Assembly: GCF_963666545.1 (NCBI RefSeq)
Contig: NZ_OY762899.1
Coordinates: 1,550,001 to 1,614,000, forward strand
DNA: 64,000 nucleotides
Direction: 5' to 3'
DNA from: an uncultured Bacteroides sp.
GTDB lineage: Bacteria > Bacteroidota > Bacteroidia > Bacteroidales > Bacteroidaceae
Shown here in pieces: positions 61,471 through 64,000 of the stretch (positions within the stretch are counted from its first letter, which is position 1; every line of letters starts with the position of its first letter). The notes below the pieces were generated by a model that did no database searches, was not told the DNA's origin, and was given only the letters and a program-made list of their open reading frames with translations. Made by a program: the position numbers and the translations under genes.

Positions 61471-62376
61471 ATTTTCATTCTTCCTAAATTCTTTTGGAGT
61501 AGCTTGCCCATTCTTCTTGAAAAACTTGATGAAGTGTGACGAATCGTCAAAGCCCAGGCAAAAAGAAATTTCATCGATAGTCCAGTTTGTATGTTTGAGC
61601 AAGGCTCTGGCTTCTAAAGCAATTCTTTCGGAGATTAGTTGCTTTGTGGTTTTTCCCACAGTCTCATTCAATACTTTATTCAGATGATTGACATGGATAT
61701 TTAGCTGATGCGCATAATCGCTTGGAGAATGAAGACGAATGCTTTGCACAGTCGATTCTATAGGAAACTGTCTCTCTAATAATTCGAAGAATAGAGATGT
61801 AATTCTATCAGATGCACAAGACTCTCTGGGTTCAACAGGCTCCATTATAGCCGGACGCATTTTTAAAGCTGTGTGAATAAGTTCTGTTACTAAATTTCTA
61901 AGAACATCGTATTTATAAATATACTCGGAAGCAATCTCCGCAAACATTTTATCATAGATTATTCGTACCTGCTTAAACTCTTCATCATTGAGATCTAATA
62001 TAGGTATTCCATGAGGTTGAAACAAAGGATAGGCTTTGAAATCGCCATATCCTTTGAAGAAATCTTCGGTAAAAACACAAAATGCTCCAGTCTTTTCTAA
62101 AGTCAGAGGTTCCCAATTATAGGGGACCTGGGGATTTGCGAACAGCAACATATTGCTCTCTACAACCAGTGTTTTATCGGCGTAATGAACCGTATTGCTA
62201 CCGGAGATCAGACTTATCTTATAATAATCTTTTCGACTATATGGAATTGTATGATCAGGACGTATATAATCATCCAAAGAAAAGACATTGAACTGACCTA
62301 TCTTCCCTATAATCTCACTTGGTAGTATTCCAAACTTCGTGCGATAGAAGTCGGCTAGTGACAATGTCTTTTCCAT
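61462..62376 (-). CDS. AraC-family transcriptional regulator
   Basis: 304 residues. The N-terminal cupin-like ligand domain (about 1-180) is followed by a C-terminal double helix-turn-helix (about 200-300) with YAHQLNIHVNHLNKVLNETVG broken at NKVL, LLKHTNWTIDEISFCLGF and SSHFIKFFKKNGQATPKEFR. It lies 17 bp downstream of an SDR gene on the same strand, so it probably regulates that gene and itself. The effector is unknown. Confidence 0.9.
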   Translation of the reverse strand: MEKTLSLADFYRTKFGILPSEIIGKIGQFNVFSLDDYIRPDHTIPYSRKDYYKISLISGSNTVHYADKTLVVESNMLLFANPQVPYNWEPLTLEKTGAFCVFTEDFFKGYGDFKAYPLFQPHGIPILDLNDEEFKQVRIIYDKMFAEIASEYIYKYDVLRNLVTELIHTALKMRPAIMEPVEPRESCASDRITSLFFELLERQFPIESTVQSIRLHSPSDYAHQLNIHVNHLNKVLNETVGKTTKQLISERIALEARALLKHTNWTIDEISFCLGFDDSSHFIKFFKKNGQATPKEFRKNENRM

Positions 62377-62393
62377 ACTAATATAATCTTTTA

Positions 62394-63158
62394 CTAGATA
62401 CTTTGTCCTCCGGAAACCTCAATCCGCTGAGCATTGACCCAACGAGCATCATCGGTACATAAAAATGCTACGACCCCGCCAATGTCGTCGGGCAAGCCAA
62501 CTCTTCCTAACGGGATGGTACCGGCAATTATTTTATTTACTTGTTCGTTGTCTCGAACAAGACCTCCGCCAAAATCGGTGGCAATAGCACCCGGTGCAAC
62601 AACATTTGAACGAATACCTCTGGTGCCAAGTTCTTTCGCCTGATATTTTGTCAGCACTTCAATAGCTCCTTTCATCGATGCATAAGCTGAATATCCGGGT
62701 AAAGAGAAACGAGCTAAGCCACTTGATATATTCACGATACCACCGCCATCTTCTAGTATCTCTAAAGCCTTTTGAGTAAAGAAATAAACCCCTTTGAACT
62801 GGATATTGAAAAGTGTATCAAAGTCCTCTTCGGTTGTTTCAGCGAAAGGAGAGACAATTCCGATACCTGCATTGTTTACCAGATAATTGATTTTCTGAGT
62901 ACCGAAGTTGTTAGATAATTCTTGTTTAAGAAGCTCGAAAAAAGAATCGAAACTTTTTATATCAGCAGTGTTGAGTTGCAAAGCGATGGCCTTTTGACCA
63001 AGTTGCTCTATCTCTGCGATAGTTTCCAAAGCACTTTCTCTCCTACTATTGTAGGTAAGTACTACATCTAATCCTTTTCGGGCTATGTTTAAAGCCATAC
63101 TTTTGCCTAGTCCGCGGCTTCCGCCTGTTACTAATGCGATTTTTGATTGTTGTGCCAT
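62394..63158 (-). CDS. Short-chain dehydrogenase/reductase
   Basis: 254 residues, classical SDR. It has cofactor motif TGGSRGLGKSMA, NNAGIG, catalytic Ser in VNISSGLA and YxxxK in YSAYASMKG, then the usual C-terminal VAFLCTDDARWVNAQRIEVSGG. It reduces or oxidises a carbonyl/alcohol with NADP(H) (basic residues follow the glycine motif). It is transcribed ahead of the AraC regulator gene; AraC-SDR pairs of this type are common and the substrate is not known. Confidence 0.92.
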   Translation of the reverse strand: MAQQSKIALVTGGSRGLGKSMALNIARKGLDVVLTYNSRRESALETIAEIEQLGQKAIALQLNTADIKSFDSFFELLKQELSNNFGTQKINYLVNNAGIGIVSPFAETTEEDFDTLFNIQFKGVYFFTQKALEILEDGGGIVNISSGLARFSLPGYSAYASMKGAIEVLTKYQAKELGTRGIRSNVVAPGAIATDFGGGLVRDNEQVNKIIAGTIPLGRVGLPDDIGGVVAFLCTDDARWVNAQRIEVSGGQSI

Positions 63159-63182
63159 AATTCTATAGTTTTAATTACAATG

Positions 63183-63190
63183 CAAAGATA
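63183..63190 (-). promoter_or_regulatory. -7 box for the SDR-AraC operon
   Basis: TATCTTTG on the minus strand, 24 bp upstream of the SDR ATG. The 63159-63567 intergenic region holds this box, the plus-strand box at 63526 and otherwise AT-rich DNA without recognisable genes. Confidence 0.45.
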
Positions 63191-63525
63191 TTGACAAGCC
63201 AATCGTTGATACTGTATGATTCAATCCTGTTATGGTAAAAATCAAATATTTCTGTTTATCTCACCTCAAGGTGCTTCCATGTATAAGCGAAGTTGTATCT
63301 TTTATAGAAGTATACATAGCCACAAAGCACTAATTTAGAGGTTGATTTGGCAAAAACACAGTGGCAATATACAAAGAAAGTATGAAATGAGAGGGAGAAT
63401 GAAAAAGAAAGTAAAGCTAATACCTGATATTACTCAGTACGCACTTCAATCTATAATTTCCCTATTTAAAACAAATAGCATAACAAAAAAAAGAAAAATG
63501 TATTCGTTAGTCAAACAAAAAAACA

Positions 63526-63533
63526 TAACTTTG
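63526..63533 (+). promoter_or_regulatory. -7 box for the TPR lipoprotein gene
   Basis: TAACTTTG fits TAnnTTTG, 34 bp before ATG 63568; a TTCG at 63503-63506 is a weak -33 candidate at 19-bp spacing. Confidence 0.4.
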
Positions 63534-63567
63534 TGATGAATTAAAAAACACAATCAGGCTAAAAGAG

Positions 63568-64000
63568 ATGAAGAAAGCTAGGAAATTGTCGAATATACTA
63601 ATATTACTGTTCACCTTTCTATGTATAGGATGTAAGCATCAGCCCTCTGAAACTTTACCGGCCTTAAGAACTGCAGAACGATTGATTAACACTGATCCTG
63701 ATAGTGCATCGAGTATATTAAAACACCTGCCATCTCCTGAAAAACTAGATGATGAAACGTTTGCTCATTGGTGCATGCTATCGGGCAAAGTAACCGATAA
63801 AATCAACACCCCTATTTTGCCGACATTTCATTTAGACCGTGCTCTTAAGTGGTATGAAAACAATGGAACCCAAGAAGAGCAAGTACAAATGAAGCTTTAT
63901 CTAGGGCGTTCTTATGTAGCTGATGGCAACTATGATAAAGCCATGGCTATATATATTGACGCCTTAGAAATAGCAGAAAAGAACAAGCTAGATAATTTAG
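63568..64000 (+). CDS. TPR-containing lipoprotein, N-terminal part
   Basis: Open frame from ATG 63568 running off the window (about 144 codons visible). Lipobox CIGC with Cys22, then RTAERLINTDPDSASSILKHL and a TPR (YLGRSYVADGNYDKAMAIYIDALEIAEK, broken here at NYDK). This N-terminus is typical of Bacteroides lipoproteins that carry several TPRs, a transmembrane helix and often a C-terminal helix-turn-helix or DUF6377 region. The C-terminal half is outside, so its role as a regulator or sensor cannot be decided here. Confidence 0.75.
   Translation, partial: MKKARKLSNILILLFTFLCIGCKHQPSETLPALRTAERLINTDPDSASSILKHLPSPEKLDDETFAHWCMLSGKVTDKINTPILPTFHLDRALKWYENNGTQEEQVQMKLYLGRSYVADGNYDKAMAIYIDALEIAEKNKLDNL

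Noticed and set aside
63342-63536. 64-codon plus-strand frame before the TPR lipoprotein gene
   Set aside because: Non-ATG start, Lys-rich low-complexity composition, and it ends inside the -7 box of the following gene.

Overview
The window looks like a chromosome segment of a gut-type Bacteroides (Bacteroidota). The evidence is SusC/SusD pairs with TonB-linked receptors, a LolA/FtsK/LpxA housekeeping set, low-GC intergenic DNA, many Bacteroides -7 boxes (TAnnTTTG) and no obvious Shine-Dalgarno sequences. No rRNA, tRNA or CRISPR array was seen.

Layout. (1) 0-11.6 kb is housekeeping and envelope: the trxB 5' end, lolA-ftsK, an RND efflux operon (adaptor, pump, outer-membrane factor) with an LpxA-type acyltransferase as fourth gene, and a lone GltD-like flavoprotein. 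(2) 11.8-38 kb is one large catabolic locus read on the minus strand. From the promoter side it encodes a DUF4434 protein, sugar MFS porter, AGE epimerase, ribokinase, DUF4434, SGNH/sialate-acetylesterase-like esterase, a metallophosphoesterase-DUF4434 fusion, ADP-ribosylglycohydrolase, GRP-type permease, DUF4434 plus CBM32-like protein, SusC, SusD, a surface glycan-binding protein, two GH27 alpha-galactosidases and a GH2 enzyme. A divergent ROK regulator at 38.2 kb is the likely controller. The gene set resembles published ribose-utilisation (rus) loci with an alpha-galactoside PUL added, and contains four DUF4434 domains. (3) 39.4-43.6 kb holds LysR/oxidoreductase/aldo-keto reductase genes, a structured intergenic element, tcdA and a hicAB toxin-antitoxin pair. 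(4) 44-51.4 kb holds putA, a decayed gene relic with a 12-bp minisatellite, a class I amidotransferase and a TonB receptor. (5) 51.5-60.4 kb is a mosaic accessory island: a 22-bp tandem dyad array before an HU-like gene, an hsdM relic, higA fused to a group II intron reverse-transcriptase relic, two group II intron 3' ends (domains V/VI), an HExxH protein, a broken tyrosine recombinase, an Mrr-type endonuclease, a pRiA4b-ORF3-like gene, a TPR gene, a PH-domain protein, a Crp/Fnr-cytochrome-flavodoxin operon and a second higA fragment. (6) 60.4-64 kb holds HxlR/oxidoreductase, AraC/SDR and the 5' end of a TPR lipoprotein gene.

How it fits together: in the large locus, SusCD and the surface glycan-binding protein would capture an oligosaccharide or glycoconjugate. 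GH27, GH2, DUF4434, esterase and phosphoesterase activities would trim it in the periplasm or at the surface. The GRP and MFS permeases would import monosaccharides, and ribokinase and AGE epimerase would feed them into metabolism. The accessory island records repeated insertion and decay by group II introns and a tyrosine recombinase. It may hold an RT-less group II intron in which two ordinary genes occupy the position of the intron-encoded protein.
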